Origin: Photorhabdus laumondii subsp. laumondii | Lineage (GTDB): Bacteria > Pseudomonadota > Gammaproteobacteria > Enterobacterales > Enterobacteriaceae | Length of the DNA stretch: 64,000 nucleotides | Direction: 5' to 3' | NCBI RefSeq assembly: GCF_003343245.1 | Contig: NZ_CP024901.1 | Location: forward strand, 1,426,001-1,490,000 | Shown here: positions 38,603-52,485 of the stretch, one piece after another | Numbering within the stretch: the first letter of the stretch is position 1 | How the letters are laid out: each line of letters starts with the position of its first letter | The notes under the pieces: generated by a model | The model's input: the letters and a program-made list of their open reading frames with translations, nothing else | Databases searched by the model: none | What the model was told of the DNA's origin: nothing | Translations under genes and position numbers: made by a program

Positions 38603-38648
38603 AAAAACTTTAATCATTTCTGTTTTACCTTTAATGATTAAAGTTTTT
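38603..38648. repeat. 16-bp perfect inverted repeat
   Basis: AAAAACTTTAATCATT (38603-38618) is exactly inverted at 38633-38648, with a 14-bp centre. It lies upstream of the H-NS-like gene and just at the start of a rightward ORF. It could be an operator or a bidirectional terminator. Confidence 0.8.
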
Positions 38649-38844
38649 GCCTTCTTTTTCACGATATGCTTGCCGTTTTTTCCCAGGTTTTAAAACCGTG
38701 GTGATAGATAAAACGTGGTTTTTATTAACACCGGTTTTATCACATTCAGATAAAACGTATTTATCCTACGTGAATAAGTGGGAGTTTTTTAATTCCTTAT
38801 TTTTAGATGGCACGAAAAACGATAACCTATATTATTTAGCCTGA
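38647..38844 (+). CDS. Small ORF of unknown function in the AT-rich insertion
   Basis: 65 residues with a TTG start and no clear ribosome site. The composition is fairly protein-like (SHSDKTYLSYVNKWEFFNSL, then FLDGTKNDNLYYLA). I do not recognise it. The start lies at the edge of a 16-bp inverted repeat. It may be a real small gene, the remnant of a longer one, or chance. Confidence 0.25.
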   Translation: MPSFSRYACRFFPGFKTVVIDKTWFLLTPVLSHSDKTYLSYVNKWEFFNSLFLDGTKNDNLYYLA

Positions 38845-38867
38845 GAAAGTCGGGGTTTACGAAATAA

Positions 38868-38898
38868 ATAAAAAGCCTTTAAACCGAAGGTTAAAGGC
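38868..38898 (-). terminator. pheA terminator
   Basis: On the minus strand GCCTTTAA pairs with TTAAAGGC (8 bp) followed by TTTTTATTT, about 80 bp after pheA. A second hairpin GAACCGG / CCGGTTC at 38947-38972 has its T run on the plus strand. Confidence 0.75.
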
Positions 38899-38979
38899 AG
38901 TAAAAGTTTTCTCATTGATAATCAAAATATTAAAAGCCAATAATCTGAACCGGATATTTTAATACCCGGTTCTTTTTAA

Positions 38980-40137
38980 TCAGGAGGGGTTAACCGGTAC
39001 CACGCTTTCTGTAGGGTAACATCCCAATACCTTTAATGAATGAGTGATTTTCGCCAATGCTTTCAGAACGTGTTGCATATTAATTGAACGAATATTAGCT
39101 TGGACATCAATATAAAACATCTCTTCCCACGGATTTCCGTTGATCGGGCGGGATTCCAGTTTACTCATAATAATATTATGTTTTTTCAGCACCATTAGCG
39201 CATCTACCAGTGCTCCTGCCTGCTGTCCGGTTGCCATAATAAATGTCGTTTTGGCCGGTACTTGTTCTGCAACTTCGATAGGCTGACGGGCAACAATAAT
39301 AAAACGAGTAATATTATGTGATTGATTTGCGAGATTCTGTTCCAGAACCTGTAACTGATAAAGTGCACCGCCCGCTTCACTCCCTAACGCTGCAATTTCT
39401 GGTGAATTCTGTTCGGCGACTTTTTGCATCGCTGCGGCAGTGCTTTCGCAATATTTAATTTTCCAATGCGGGAATTGATTAATATATTGGCTACATTGTT
39501 GGAATGGTTGAGGGTGACTGTAAACCGTTTTGATCTCCGATAGCGTTGTGTCTGTTGCAACGAGTAGGCAATGGTTAATAGGAATGGTTATTTCTCCCAC
39601 AATTGACAAATTGGTATGTTGCAATAAGTCATAAACATCATTGATGGAACCCGAGCTGGTATTTTCAATGGGTAACATTCCGTAATCCGCTTGGCCTGTT
39701 TCAACCAAGGAGAAGATATCCTGGAACTTATGGCAGCTACATTCAATTAATTGATTGAAATGGCGGGCGGCATATTGGCGGGCTGCGATATGAGAGTAGG
39801 AACCTCTAGGACCGAGGAATGCAATACGTGCTGAATCTTGGGGTGTTTGATTTAGGTGTTGCTGCAATAATGCTTGTTGAGTGAGGACGGAATCTTCAAT
39901 GATCATCTGAAAGAGACGAGAAATATAAAAGCCATCAAGCCCGTAGCTTTTTCCTTTTTTAATCAGAACATCTAGTAGTTCTCGTTCGCGATCCTTGTCT
40001 CTGATAGGGCGATTATCCTGTAACTTAGTTTGGGCAATATCAAAAGCTAATTGGCGACGCTCTGCTAATAAAATCAGTAACTTTAAATCAAGTTCGCTGA
40101 CTTTTTCCCGTATTTTCAGCAAATTATTTTGATCCAT
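38980..40137 (-). CDS. pheA: Bifunctional chorismate mutase / prephenate dehydratase (P-protein)
   Basis: 385 residues. The AroQ mutase domain (1-90: [20 protein letters not shown]), the dehydratase domain (about 105-285: [48 protein letters not shown]) and the C-terminal ACT domain (about 295-380; [20 protein letters not shown]) are all present. The ESRP motif is part of the phenylalanine-binding site, so feedback inhibition is expected. It converts chorismate to phenylpyruvate. It is convergent with tyrA as in E. coli but separated by the H-NS/tandem-repeat insertion. A terminator hairpin lies just upstream of it in the leader. Confidence 0.97.
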   Translation of the reverse strand: MDQNNLLKIREKVSELDLKLLILLAERRQLAFDIAQTKLQDNRPIRDKDRERELLDVLIKKGKSYGLDGFYISRLFQMIIEDSVLTQQALLQQHLNQTPQDSARIAFLGPRGSYSHIAARQYAARHFNQLIECSCHKFQDIFSLVETGQADYGMLPIENTSSGSINDVYDLLQHTNLSIVGEITIPINHCLLVATDTTLSEIKTVYSHPQPFQQCSQYINQFPHWKIKYCESTAAAMQKVAEQNSPEIAALGSEAGGALYQLQVLEQNLANQSHNITRFIIVARQPIEVAEQVPAKTTFIMATGQQAGALVDALMVLKKHNIIMSKLESRPINGNPWEEMFYIDVQANIRSINMQHVLKALAKITHSLKVLGCYPTESVVPVNPS

Positions 40138-40184
40138 AAATGGGTTCCTTACATTCTGATAATAATTAGGTTTGCAATGGACAG

Positions 40185-40208
40185 AAAAAAGCCTCCCGAT
40201 GGGGAGGC
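40185..40208 (-). terminator. Attenuator-like terminator in the pheA leader
   Basis: On the minus strand GCCTCCC-CATC-GGGAGGC (7-bp GC-rich stem) is followed by TTTTTT, about 48 bp before pheA. Its position is that of the E. coli pheA attenuator, but I find no phenylalanine-rich leader peptide ahead of it. Confidence 0.8.
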
Positions 40209-40329
40209 GCTGTATTCATCATATTCTCATATTCATAGTTTGTGTGACTGCTCTTTGCTCAATCGGGCGAAGCTTCCCATGTTATCGGCAGCCGTCCGCA
40301 CTGGATAAGGGTTTACGGTGGTTTTTGTT

Positions 40330-40358
40330 AATTAACCTTATGTTGTTGTTTCTGTCAA
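40330..40358 (-). promoter_or_regulatory. Candidate pheA promoter
   Basis: On the minus strand a perfect -35 TTGACA (40353-40358) with a weak -10 TTAATT after 17 bp. It lies just after the raiA terminator and would give a leader of roughly 190 nt that contains the attenuator-like hairpin. Confidence 0.4.
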
Positions 40359-40386
40359 CAAAAAACGCGTCCAAGTTGGACGCGTT
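40358..40386 (-). terminator. raiA terminator
   Basis: On the minus strand AACGCGTCC pairs with GGACGCGTT (9 bp) around a 5-nt loop, followed by TTTTTG, 21 bp after raiA. Confidence 0.88.
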
Positions 40387-40406
40387 AGAGGCAAGTCATT
40401 GTTATT

Positions 40407-40769
40407 TTATTGTGATATTTCTGGTTCTGTTTCTAGTGGTGTTTCTAGATTAAGGTTTGATTCTTTAACACTGTTGTCAGTACGGCGTGCTTCTCCCTTA
40501 TGCTGTACTTTATTCAATTGGCGCTCCAGTTTTGTTAATAATTCATTGATAGCAATATACATATCTTCATGCTTTGCACCGGCAACTAACATACCATTTG
40601 GTGTACTTATGGTTGCATCAGCCCTAAAAATTTGAGGCCCTTTTGATAGAATAATATGAGGATTTATTAGATTTACTCGCCATTTATTTAGTTTGTTTAA
40701 CCGTTTTTCGACGTGGTTGCGAATTGCCGGGGTAATCTCCATTTGTTTGCTGGTAATATTCACTATCAT
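40407..40769 (-). CDS. raiA: Ribosome-associated inhibitor A (protein Y)
   Basis: 120 residues from the ATG at 40769 ([18 protein letters not shown]), which matches E. coli RaiA; an earlier start adds five residues. RaiA binds the 30S A/P sites in cold shock and stationary phase and keeps 70S ribosomes idle. The S30AE domain covers 1-100 ([39 protein letters not shown]); the short acidic tail is typical of protein Y rather than the longer HPF. It lies between bamD and pheA as in E. coli. Confidence 0.95.
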   Translation of the reverse strand: MIVNITSKQMEITPAIRNHVEKRLNKLNKWRVNLINPHIILSKGPQIFRADATISTPNGMLVAGAKHEDMYIAINELLTKLERQLNKVQHKGEARRTDNSVKESNLNLETPLETEPEISQ

Positions 40770-41014
40770 ATAGTTACCTCTCATTATTGATTATCCACCT
40801 TCAATAATTTCAGCATACATTTCTTTTTCATGAAAAAGGTGATCTAAATCACTATTTGATCAGGTATGAGACAACTAGTTGAAGTAATTGTGATTAGTGG
40901 TAAAAATACGGAGAATATCTATTGCAGGATTGAAGCTAATGAGACACTATTGACAAGTTGAGTCTTTTATTCATCCTAATTGATAAGCGGTCTTTTTGGG
41001 ATTTGATAAGTAAA

Positions 41015-41046
41015 AATAAAACAGCGGCACCAACCGCTGTTTTATT
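41015..41046 (-). terminator. bamD terminator
   Basis: AATAAAACAGCGG and CCGCTGTTTTATT form a 13-bp stem with the loop CACCAA, immediately after bamD. Confidence 0.85.
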
Positions 41047-41056
41047 GTCTGCTTTT

Positions 41057-41788
41057 TTATACCGGATTAGCAGCAATGAGTTTTGCTACTTTATCTGCCT
41101 GAGCGATTAAACCTAAATGTGTATAAGCGCTTTTCATGTAAGGCAGCGCTTCGAGAGTTGACTGTGTATCAGGGTAATCACGTAACATTTGTTCAATTCG
41201 ATTTACCACCGCGACATAGGCACCACGTTTGTTATAATATTCCACAACAGAAAGTTCATATTTTGCCAGGCGCTCTTTGATAAACATTAAACGCTTAATA
41301 GCATCGGCAGTATACAGGCTGTTAGGATGATAGCGTACTAATTGACTAAAATCCTTGAATGCTACCCTGGCGTGTTCAGGATCACGATCTGAGTGGTCAA
41401 TGCCGAAGAAACTTTGCAATGGACTGTTATCCAATGCTTGTGAAGTTAATCCACGCATATACAGAACATAATCGATGTTGGGGTGAGTTGGATTCAGGCG
41501 TATGAAACGGTCAATAGAAGCGAGAGCCATTGGCAGGTCAGAGGATTTATAATAAGCATAAATCAGATCGAGTTGTACTTGCTGCGAATAGGGGCCAAAT
41601 GGATAGCGATTATCGAGGGTTTCCAATTGCTTGATCGCATCGGGATAGCTACCTTTTTGCAGCTTTTCCTGACCCTTAGAGTAAATTTCCGCAGGTGGGC
41701 TGTCGGGGACAGCATTCTTATTACCAGCGCACCCGGAAAGTGCCAGGCTCAATGTGGCTGCCGCCACCAGATATTTTATGCGTATCAT
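41057..41788 (-). CDS. bamD: Outer-membrane assembly lipoprotein BamD
   Basis: 243 residues from the ATG at 41788 ([19 protein letters not shown]), which begins a lipoprotein signal with lipobox LSGC; upstream in-frame codons would spoil it. BamD is the essential lipoprotein of the BAM complex that inserts beta-barrel proteins. TPR repeats fill the mature part ([59 protein letters not shown]). It is divergent from rluD, as in E. coli. Confidence 0.97.
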   Translation of the reverse strand: MIRIKYLVAAATLSLALSGCAGNKNAVPDSPPAEIYSKGQEKLQKGSYPDAIKQLETLDNRYPFGPYSQQVQLDLIYAYYKSSDLPMALASIDRFIRLNPTHPNIDYVLYMRGLTSQALDNSPLQSFFGIDHSDRDPEHARVAFKDFSQLVRYHPNSLYTADAIKRLMFIKERLAKYELSVVEYYNKRGAYVAVVNRIEQMLRDYPDTQSTLEALPYMKSAYTHLGLIAQADKVAKLIAANPV

Positions 41789-41926
41789 CACGTGTTGATT
41801 ATCCTCTGAGTGTTTTTCTGGGAGACTATCCATGAAGCTCCCGGCAAAAGATCGAGTTACAATAGCACACTATATTAAATTAAACGGCTCTGCCGTCAAA
41901 ACTCAACGTAAGTGTAGAAACAATAT

Positions 41927-42904
41927 ATGGCACAACAAATACGACTTAATACAACAGTCGCCGAATCTCAGCTCGGTCAACGTTTAGATCAGGCTTTGGC
42001 TGAATTGTTCCCTGATTATTCAAGATCACGCATAAAAGATTGGATCTTGGATGACAGAGTTCAGGTTAATGGCAAATTAATCAATAAGCCAAAAGAAAAA
42101 GTGTTGGGAGGTGAAGAAATTGCCATTGATGCCATCATTGAAGAAGATGCGCGTTGGGAACCTCAGAATATTGCGTTAAATATTGTCTATGAAGATGATG
42201 ACATTCTAGTCATAAATAAATCGCGTGATTTGGTTGTCCATCCGGGAGCAGGAAACCCAGATGGTACGGTATTGAATGCACTGTTATATCATTATCCTGA
42301 AATCGCCGATGTCCCTCGGGCAGGCATTGTTCACCGTCTTGATAAAGATACGACAGGGCTGATGGTTATTGCTAAAACGGTTCCCGCTCAAACGCGTTTA
42401 GTCGAATCACTCCAACTACGCGAAATTACCCGTGAATATGAAGCGGTGGCGACAGGTCGTATGACAGCGGGTGGAATGGTTGAAGAGCCAATTTCTCGTC
42501 ATCCAACAAAACGAACACATATGGCAGTGCATCCAATGGGCAAACCGGCTATTACCCATTATCGGGTAATGGAACATTTTAGGGCACATACTCGTCTGCG
42601 GCTGAGACTGGAAACCGGTAGAACGCACCAGATACGTGTTCACATGGCCCATATTAGTCACCCGTTGGTGGGCGATCCTTTATATGGTGGTCGTCCTCGT
42701 CCTTTGAAAGGGGCTTCTGATGAGTTTCGCGAGGTAATGCGTAACTTTGATCGTCAGGCATTGCACGCCACGATGCTGCGTCTTTATCATCCGATAACCG
42801 GCATTGAAATGGAATGGCATGCGGAATTACCTGACGATATGGTGATGCTGATTAAGGCATTAAAAGCAGATGCAGAAGCATTTAAAGACGAAATGGATTG
42901 GTAA
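41927..42904 (+). CDS. rluD: 23S rRNA pseudouridine synthase D
   Basis: 325 residues. RluD makes pseudouridines 1911, 1915 and 1917 in helix 69 of 23S rRNA. An S4-like RNA-binding domain (17-80: QRLDQALAELFPDYSRSRIK) precedes the catalytic domain with the active-site aspartate in GIVHRLDKDTTGLMVIAKT (near residue 139). It overlaps by no base with pgeF, which starts immediately after the stop, so the two are coupled. Confidence 0.97.
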   Translation: MAQQIRLNTTVAESQLGQRLDQALAELFPDYSRSRIKDWILDDRVQVNGKLINKPKEKVLGGEEIAIDAIIEEDARWEPQNIALNIVYEDDDILVINKSRDLVVHPGAGNPDGTVLNALLYHYPEIADVPRAGIVHRLDKDTTGLMVIAKTVPAQTRLVESLQLREITREYEAVATGRMTAGGMVEEPISRHPTKRTHMAVHPMGKPAITHYRVMEHFRAHTRLRLRLETGRTHQIRVHMAHISHPLVGDPLYGGRPRPLKGASDEFREVMRNFDRQALHATMLRLYHPITGIEMEWHAELPDDMVMLIKALKADAEAFKDEMDW

Positions 42905-43636
42905 ATGACTTCGCTTATTTTTCCAAACTGGCCACAACCGACGACAATAAAAGCCTGTAGTTCTACCCGCTTAGGGGGAATAAGTTTATCACCTTACGAT
43001 AGCCTGAATCTGGGTAAGCATGTGGGTGATAAACCGGATGTTGTTGAACAAAACAGGCATATTCTAGCGAAAATGGCGGAACTGCCTCAGCAACCCGTCT
43101 GGCTAGAACAAGTTCATGGTACGCGTGTTGTGAGACTCAATGGTCAGCCACTGGAAGATAATAGAGCTGATGCTGTTTATACCCATATTCCTGGGCAGGT
43201 TTGTGCTGTGATGACAGCAGATTGCCTGCCTGTACTATTTTGCAGTTCGGCTGGTGATGAGGTTGCGGCTGCCCATGCGGGGTGGCGAGGTTTATGCGCC
43301 GGCGTACTGGAAAACACGATTGCTCAATTTAACGCTAAACCTCATCAGATCCAAGCTTGGTTAGGGCCGGCAATTGGTGCGGAAAAATTTGAAGTGGGCA
43401 ATGAAGTTTTGCACGCGTTCACTATCCAGCATGCTGATTTGAGTCGAGCTTTTATACCTTTTGGCGAAAAGTATTTAGCGGATATCTATTTGTTGGCAAA
43501 GTTAAAATTGCAATCTGTTGGTGTGAAAGCGATTTTTGGCGGGGATGAATGTACTGTCAGTAATAAAGAGAAATTTTTCTCTTATCGTCGTGATGGGATC
43601 ACCGGACGTATGGCAACTTTAATCTGGCTGATATAA
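42905..43636 (+). CDS. pgeF: Peptidoglycan editing factor / purine nucleoside phosphorylase-like laccase-domain protein
   Basis: 243 residues, same as E. coli YfiH. The copper/zinc site motifs of the family are clear: VWLEQVHGTRVV (first His), VMTADCLPVLF (Cys), AAAHAGWRGLCAGVL (second His). In E. coli YfiH removes wrongly incorporated serine from peptidoglycan precursors; related proteins act on purine nucleosides. The ATG follows the rluD stop directly. It is a soluble cytosolic protein without a signal peptide. Confidence 0.93.
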   Translation: MTSLIFPNWPQPTTIKACSSTRLGGISLSPYDSLNLGKHVGDKPDVVEQNRHILAKMAELPQQPVWLEQVHGTRVVRLNGQPLEDNRADAVYTHIPGQVCAVMTADCLPVLFCSSAGDEVAAAHAGWRGLCAGVLENTIAQFNAKPHQIQAWLGPAIGAEKFEVGNEVLHAFTIQHADLSRAFIPFGEKYLADIYLLAKLKLQSVGVKAIFGGDECTVSNKEKFFSYRRDGITGRMATLIWLI

Positions 43637-43701
43637 CCTATCCCGTAGGGCGATCCGTTGGCGCATGAGAGAATATCTCACAATTTGCTTTTCAGAATAA
43701 C

Positions 43702-43729
43702 CTTGAATATTTGAGGAATGGCCTCATTT
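43702..43729 (+). promoter_or_regulatory. Heat-shock (sigma-32) promoter of clpB
   Basis: CTTGAAT, a 13-bp spacer and CCTCATTT match the sigma-32 consensus CTTGAAA-N11-16-CCCCATNT. It lies about 40 bp before clpB, a classical sigma-32 gene. Confidence 0.85.
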
Positions 43730-43769
43730 AATCTCCAGTAGCAAAATTCTGAATAGTATTGGAGGTGTT

Positions 43770-46343
43770 ATGCGTCTGGATCGTCTTACTAATAAATTCC
43801 AGCTTGCTCTCGCTGACGCCCAGTCCTTTGCACTTGGGCATGATAATCAGTTCATCGAACCAATTCACTTAATGAGTTCACTGTTAAAACAAGAGGGTGG
43901 CTCTATTCGCCCATTATTAACGTCAATTGGAATCGATGCGGGCCGTTTCAGCAATCAGCTTGAGCTGGCTTTAGAACGCTTGCCGCGGGTACAGGGTATT
44001 GGTGGTGATGTACAACCATCCAATGACTTAGTTCGTCATTTAAATCTGTGTGACAAACTGGCACAAAAAGCCGGGGATAATTTTATCTCCTCTGAATTAT
44101 TTGTTCTGGCAGCATTGGAAGAACGTGGCACATTAAGTGACATATTGAAAGCTGTTGGCGCAACAAAAGAAAAAATCACTAAGGCAATAGAACAAATGCG
44201 TGGTGGTGAAAAAGTTGATGATCAGGGAGCGGAAGATCAACGCCAAGCCCTGAAAAAATACACTATTGATCTCACTGAACGTGCTGAACAAGGCAAACTT
44301 GATCCGGTGATTGGCCGTGATGAAGAAATTCGCCGCACCATTCAGGTATTACAACGCCGTACCAAAAATAACCCGGTTTTAATTGGTGAACCCGGGGTTG
44401 GTAAAACTGCCATTGTGGAAGGGCTTGCTCAACGAATCATTAATGGTGAAGTTCCTGAGGGGTTGAAAAATAAGCGAGTCCTTTCCTTGGATATGGGCGC
44501 GCTGTTAGCAGGGGCTAAATATCGTGGTGAATTCGAAGAGCGTTTGAAAGGTGTGTTGAATGACCTTGCTAAACAGGAAGGCAATGTCATTCTGTTTATT
44601 GACGAATTGCATACTATGGTTGGTGCCGGTAAGGCTGATGGGGCAATGGATGCTGGTAACATGTTAAAACCCGCCTTGGCCCGTGGTGAACTTCACTGTG
44701 TTGGTGCAACAACACTGGATGAATATCGTCAATATATTGAAAAAGATGCAGCGCTGGAACGCCGTTTCCAAAAAGTCTATGTTGCAGAACCTTCCGTAGA
44801 GGACACTATCGCTATTTTGCGCGGTCTGAAAGAGCGTTATGAGTTACATCATCATGTACAAATTACCGACCCTGCAATTGTCGCGGCAGCAACATTATCT
44901 CATCGTTATATCTCGGACCGTATGTTGCCGGATAAAGCTATCGACTTGATCGATGAAGCGGGTGCCAGTTTACGTATGCAAATGGATTCAAAACCGGAAG
45001 CGCTGGACCGTTTGGAACGCCGGGTTATCCAATTGAAGTTGGAACAGCAGGCGCTGAAAAAAGAGTCTGATGATGCCAGTAAAAAACGGCTTGAAATGCT
45101 TAATGAAGAGCTGCTCGTAAAAGAACGCGAATACTCTGAACTAGAAGAAGAGTGGAAAGCTGAAAAAGCAGCACTTACGGGTACTCAGCACATAAAAGCG
45201 GAATTGGAAAATGCCCGTATCAGTTTAGAACAGGCACGCCGCAGTGGTGATTTAGCGAAGATGTCTGAAATTCAGTATGGAAAAATACCTGGATTGGAAA
45301 AACAACTTGCCGCAGCCACACAAGCTGAAAGTAAGCATATGAAACTGCTTCGTAACAAAGTTACCGATGCGGAAATTGCAGACATTCTTGCTCGTTGGAC
45401 GGGTATTCCTGTTGCCAGAATGCTTGAGAGTGAAAAAGATAAACTGTTGCGCATGGAGCAAGAGCTGCATAAACGTGTCATTGGTCAGGATGAGGCAGTC
45501 AATGCAATATCTAATGCGATTCGCCGTAGCCGTGCTGGATTGGCTGATCCAAACCGGCCGATTGGCTCATTCCTGTTCCTTGGTCCAACCGGTGTTGGTA
45601 AAACTGAGTTGTGTAAGGCGTTAGCGAATTTCCTGTTTGACAGCGATGATGCAATGGTGCGTATCGATATGTCTGAATTTATGGAAAAACATGCCGTATC
45701 ACGGTTGGTAGGAGCACCGCCGGGATATGTTGGTTATGAAGAAGGTGGTTATCTAACAGAAGCGGTTCGTCGTCGACCTTATTCCGTTATTTTGCTTGAT
45801 GAAGTGGAAAAAGCGCACTCGGATGTATTCAATATCTTATTACAGGTGCTGGATGATGGTCGATTGACTGATGGGCAAGGTCGTACTGTCGATTTCCGTA
45901 ACACGGTTGTCATCATGACTTCTAATCTCGGGTCGGACATGATCCAAGAGCGTTTTGGTAGTCTAAATTATGATGAAATGAAAGATATAGTGATGGGAAT
46001 TGTTAGCCATAATTTCAGACCTGAATTTATTAACCGTATTGATGAAGCTGTTGTATTCCATCCATTAGGGCGTCGGCATTTGTCAGCGATTGCAGATATC
46101 CAATTGCAACGTTTATACAAGCGACTGGAAGAACGTGGTTATCAGGTTACGATTACTCAGCAAGCGTTGGAAATATTGGCAGAAGCCGGGTTCGATCCTG
46201 TTTACGGAGCACGGCCATTGAAGCGAGCTATCCAGCAGGAAATCGAAAACCCACTAGCTCAAAAGATACTTTCCGGCCAACTATTGCCAGGAAAACCAGT
46301 TACTCTGGATGTGGAAAATAGCCATATCGTAGCAAAGCAATAA
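43770..46343 (+). CDS. clpB: Disaggregase chaperone ClpB
   Basis: 857 residues, as in E. coli. ClpB threads aggregated proteins through its hexamer pore together with DnaK. Order of domains: N domain (1-145), first AAA+ with [15 protein letters not shown] (about 206) and [19 protein letters not shown], the coiled-coil M domain (about 405-525), second AAA+ with [15 protein letters not shown] (about 605) and [15 protein letters not shown], and the C-terminal domain ([12 protein letters not shown]). An ATG at 44196 inside MRGGEKVDD is near the place where E. coli starts its short ClpB form, so a second product is possible. Confidence 0.98.
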   Translation: MRLDRLTNKFQLALADAQSFALGHDNQFIEPIHLMSSLLKQEGGSIRPLLTSIGIDAGRFSNQLELALERLPRVQGIGGDVQPSNDLVRHLNLCDKLAQKAGDNFISSELFVLAALEERGTLSDILKAVGATKEKITKAIEQMRGGEKVDDQGAEDQRQALKKYTIDLTERAEQGKLDPVIGRDEEIRRTIQVLQRRTKNNPVLIGEPGVGKTAIVEGLAQRIINGEVPEGLKNKRVLSLDMGALLAGAKYRGEFEERLKGVLNDLAKQEGNVILFIDELHTMVGAGKADGAMDAGNMLKPALARGELHCVGATTLDEYRQYIEKDAALERRFQKVYVAEPSVEDTIAILRGLKERYELHHHVQITDPAIVAAATLSHRYISDRMLPDKAIDLIDEAGASLRMQMDSKPEALDRLERRVIQLKLEQQALKKESDDASKKRLEMLNEELLVKEREYSELEEEWKAEKAALTGTQHIKAELENARISLEQARRSGDLAKMSEIQYGKIPGLEKQLAAATQAESKHMKLLRNKVTDAEIADILARWTGIPVARMLESEKDKLLRMEQELHKRVIGQDEAVNAISNAIRRSRAGLADPNRPIGSFLFLGPTGVGKTELCKALANFLFDSDDAMVRIDMSEFMEKHAVSRLVGAPPGYVGYEEGGYLTEAVRRRPYSVILLDEVEKAHSDVFNILLQVLDDGRLTDGQGRTVDFRNTVVIMTSNLGSDMIQERFGSLNYDEMKDIVMGIVSHNFRPEFINRIDEAVVFHPLGRRHLSAIADIQLQRLYKRLEERGYQVTITQQALEILAEAGFDPVYGARPLKRAIQQEIENPLAQKILSGQLLPGKPVTLDVENSHIVAKQ

Positions 46344-46364
46344 CGTTATATTTAACGAGAGATA

Positions 46365-46390
46365 AGGGGCAGGAAACTGCCTCTTTTTTT
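46365..46390 (+). terminator. clpB terminator
   Basis: An 8-bp stem AGGGGCAG / CTGCCTCT with loop GAAA followed by TTTTTT. Confidence 0.9.
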
Positions 46391-46471
46391 ATCATATTGC
46401 GCATTAAATCGCAATCTAGCCTTGTTTTTGCTTAATTGATGTTCGAATGGATTCTTTTTGTAATTAAATGC

Positions 46472-46499
46472 TTGCCAGCGTCAAAGAACGCCCTATAAT
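46472..46499 (+). promoter_or_regulatory. rRNA promoter P1
   Basis: -35 TTGCCA, 16-bp spacer, -10 TATAAT and a GC-rich discriminator followed by GCGCCACCACTG, just as in E. coli rrn P1. Confidence 0.92.
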
Positions 46500-46568
46500 G
46501 CGCCACCACTGACCGACACAACGCTGATAAACATTGTGAGGTCGGGCAGAGAAAGCGATAATCAGTGC

Positions 46569-46596
46569 TTGACTCTGCGGGCGAACAGCGTAGTAT
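46569..46596 (+). promoter_or_regulatory. rRNA promoter P2
   Basis: -35 TTGACT, 16-bp spacer and -10 TAGTAT, about 100 bp after P1, the usual spacing of rrn P1 and P2. Confidence 0.8.
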
Positions 46597-46638
46597 ACGC
46601 AGCCCGGCTGAACGAGAATATTATTTTTTATGTCAGCC

Positions 46639-46650
46639 TGCTCTTTAACA
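46639..46650 (+). promoter_or_regulatory. rRNA leader boxA (antitermination)
   Basis: TGCTCTTTAACA is the rrn boxA that recruits Nus factors. The same word occurs at 48727-48738 in the 16S-23S spacer. Confidence 0.9.
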
Positions 46651-46781
46651 ATTAATCAGACAATCTGTGTGGGCACTCACAAGACCGTATCACAAAAAAA
46701 TACGTTTTAAAGTCTTGAAGAGTGAACAACAGTTAATTCATTACGAAATAATTAGTCAGAATTCTTTGAGCATCAAACTTT

Positions 46782-48326
<1,545 letters not shown>

Positions 48327-48394
48327 CCTGAGAGAGGTTGAGTGCAGTGCTCACACAGATTGTCTGATGAAAGAAGAGAAAACGTTATCGCGAT

Positions 48395-48471
<77 letters not shown>

Positions 48472-48600
48472 ACTCTACTTATCCCTGGGTCTTCCAGACG
48501 CTGCGTGACTCATGTGCTCGCGCACACTGCGTTACTCGCGTTGAAATCCCCGGAGGTTAAGCGAGTTGACTGAACAGGCGATGACGGTCTATTTCTGTAT

Positions 48601-48676
48601 GGGGCTATAGCTCAGCTGGGAGAGCGCCTGCCTTGCACGCAGGAGGTCAGCGGTTCGATCCCGCTTAGCTCCACCA
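48601..48676 (+). tRNA. tRNA-Ala (UGC)
   Basis: 76 nt in the 16S-23S spacer, anticodon loop TTGCACG, T arm GGTTCGATCCC and encoded CCA. The Ile/Ala pair matches rrnA/D/H-type spacers of E. coli, whereas E. coli rrnG carries tRNA-Glu. Confidence 0.97.
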
Positions 48677-48838
48677 TATTCAACCTAATTCAGAGTATAT
48701 TGGCGACAGTATGCTGCGAATTATTTTGCTCTTTAACAATCTGGAACAAGCTGAAAAATTGAAATACTCAATAATACCCCCGAGGTATTGTTGAGGTGTC
48801 TCTCAAGCTGAACAGTCCGAGACAGTTTCGGGTTGTGA

Positions 48839-51747
<2,909 letters not shown>

Positions 51748-51864
51748 ACAACACCGAAGGTGTTTTGGTGTCGGAAGACAGCAGAGAGAGATTTTTCGCT
51801 TGTTCAGAGATTGATTCGGGTGGTTGTGGCAGAAGAGCGACAACGGCCGGAAGAAAACCGAATA

Positions 51865-51984
51865 TGCCTGGCGGCGATAGCGCGGTGGTCCCACCTGACC
51901 CCATGCCGAACTCAGCAGTGAAACGCCGTAGCGCCGATGGTAGTGTGGGGTCTCCCCATGTGAGAGTAGGACACTGCCAGGCTT
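51865..51984 (+). rRNA. rrf: 5S ribosomal RNA
   Basis: Starts TGCCTGGCGGCGATAGCGC and ends ACTGCCAGGCT, with the conserved CCGAACTCAG. Length about 120 nt. Confidence 0.96.
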
Positions 51985-51996
51985 TAAATACCGTAG

Positions 51997-52025
51997 AAAC
52001 CCTCAGCGAAAGCTGGGGGTTTTTG
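51997..52025 (+). terminator. rrn operon terminator
   Basis: ACCCTCAGC pairs with GCTGGGGGT (one G-U) around GAAA, followed by TTTTG. The remaining sequence to 52215 shows nothing. Confidence 0.9.
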
Positions 52026-52215
52026 CGTTTTAAGGTATTATTTATTTACTTATTCCCTTTAAGAAACAGATAGTTTGTTTATCAGTCTTGAATAATTAAA
52101 ATATATTATAGTAATAGCAGGCATAAAAAATAATTTAAATAACTTTTTGAACTGATGGGAAAGAAAATGAGTCATGTTATCCTAAGCTTAGCCGAGCATG
52201 ACAAAAATTTCTCTC

Positions 52216-52339
52216 TATACCCTAATTTCAAGATGCATTGCGACAGCAAGGGAGCGAATCCCCGGGAGCATAGATAACGATGTGACCGGGGTGAGAGCGC
52301 GCAGCCAACAAAGAGGCAACTTGAAAGATAACGGGTATA
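52216..52339 (+). repeat. ERIC element, near full length (124 bp)
   Basis: TATACCC...GGGTATA ends with the core GTGACCGGGGTGAGAG; three bases near the left end (TGG of ATGGATTTC) are missing. Confidence 0.88.
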
Positions 52340-52416
52340 AATCTAGATTTACGTACTTTTGAATATTACTCTTATTTAAGAAAATTTGAGATTTATCAAA
52401 TTAAAGTTCGATGGTA

Positions 52417-52452
52417 AAAATCTCCCGAAATTATTCAATATCAGGAGATTTT
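52417..52452 (-). terminator. pssA terminator
   Basis: AAAATCTCC and GGAGATTTT form a 9-bp stem with a loop of about 18 nt and A/T-rich flanks; it lies about 35 bp after the pssA stop. Confidence 0.6.
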
Positions 52453-52485
52453 ATTTAGAAAAGATAATTCGCTTTATCGATTCAA

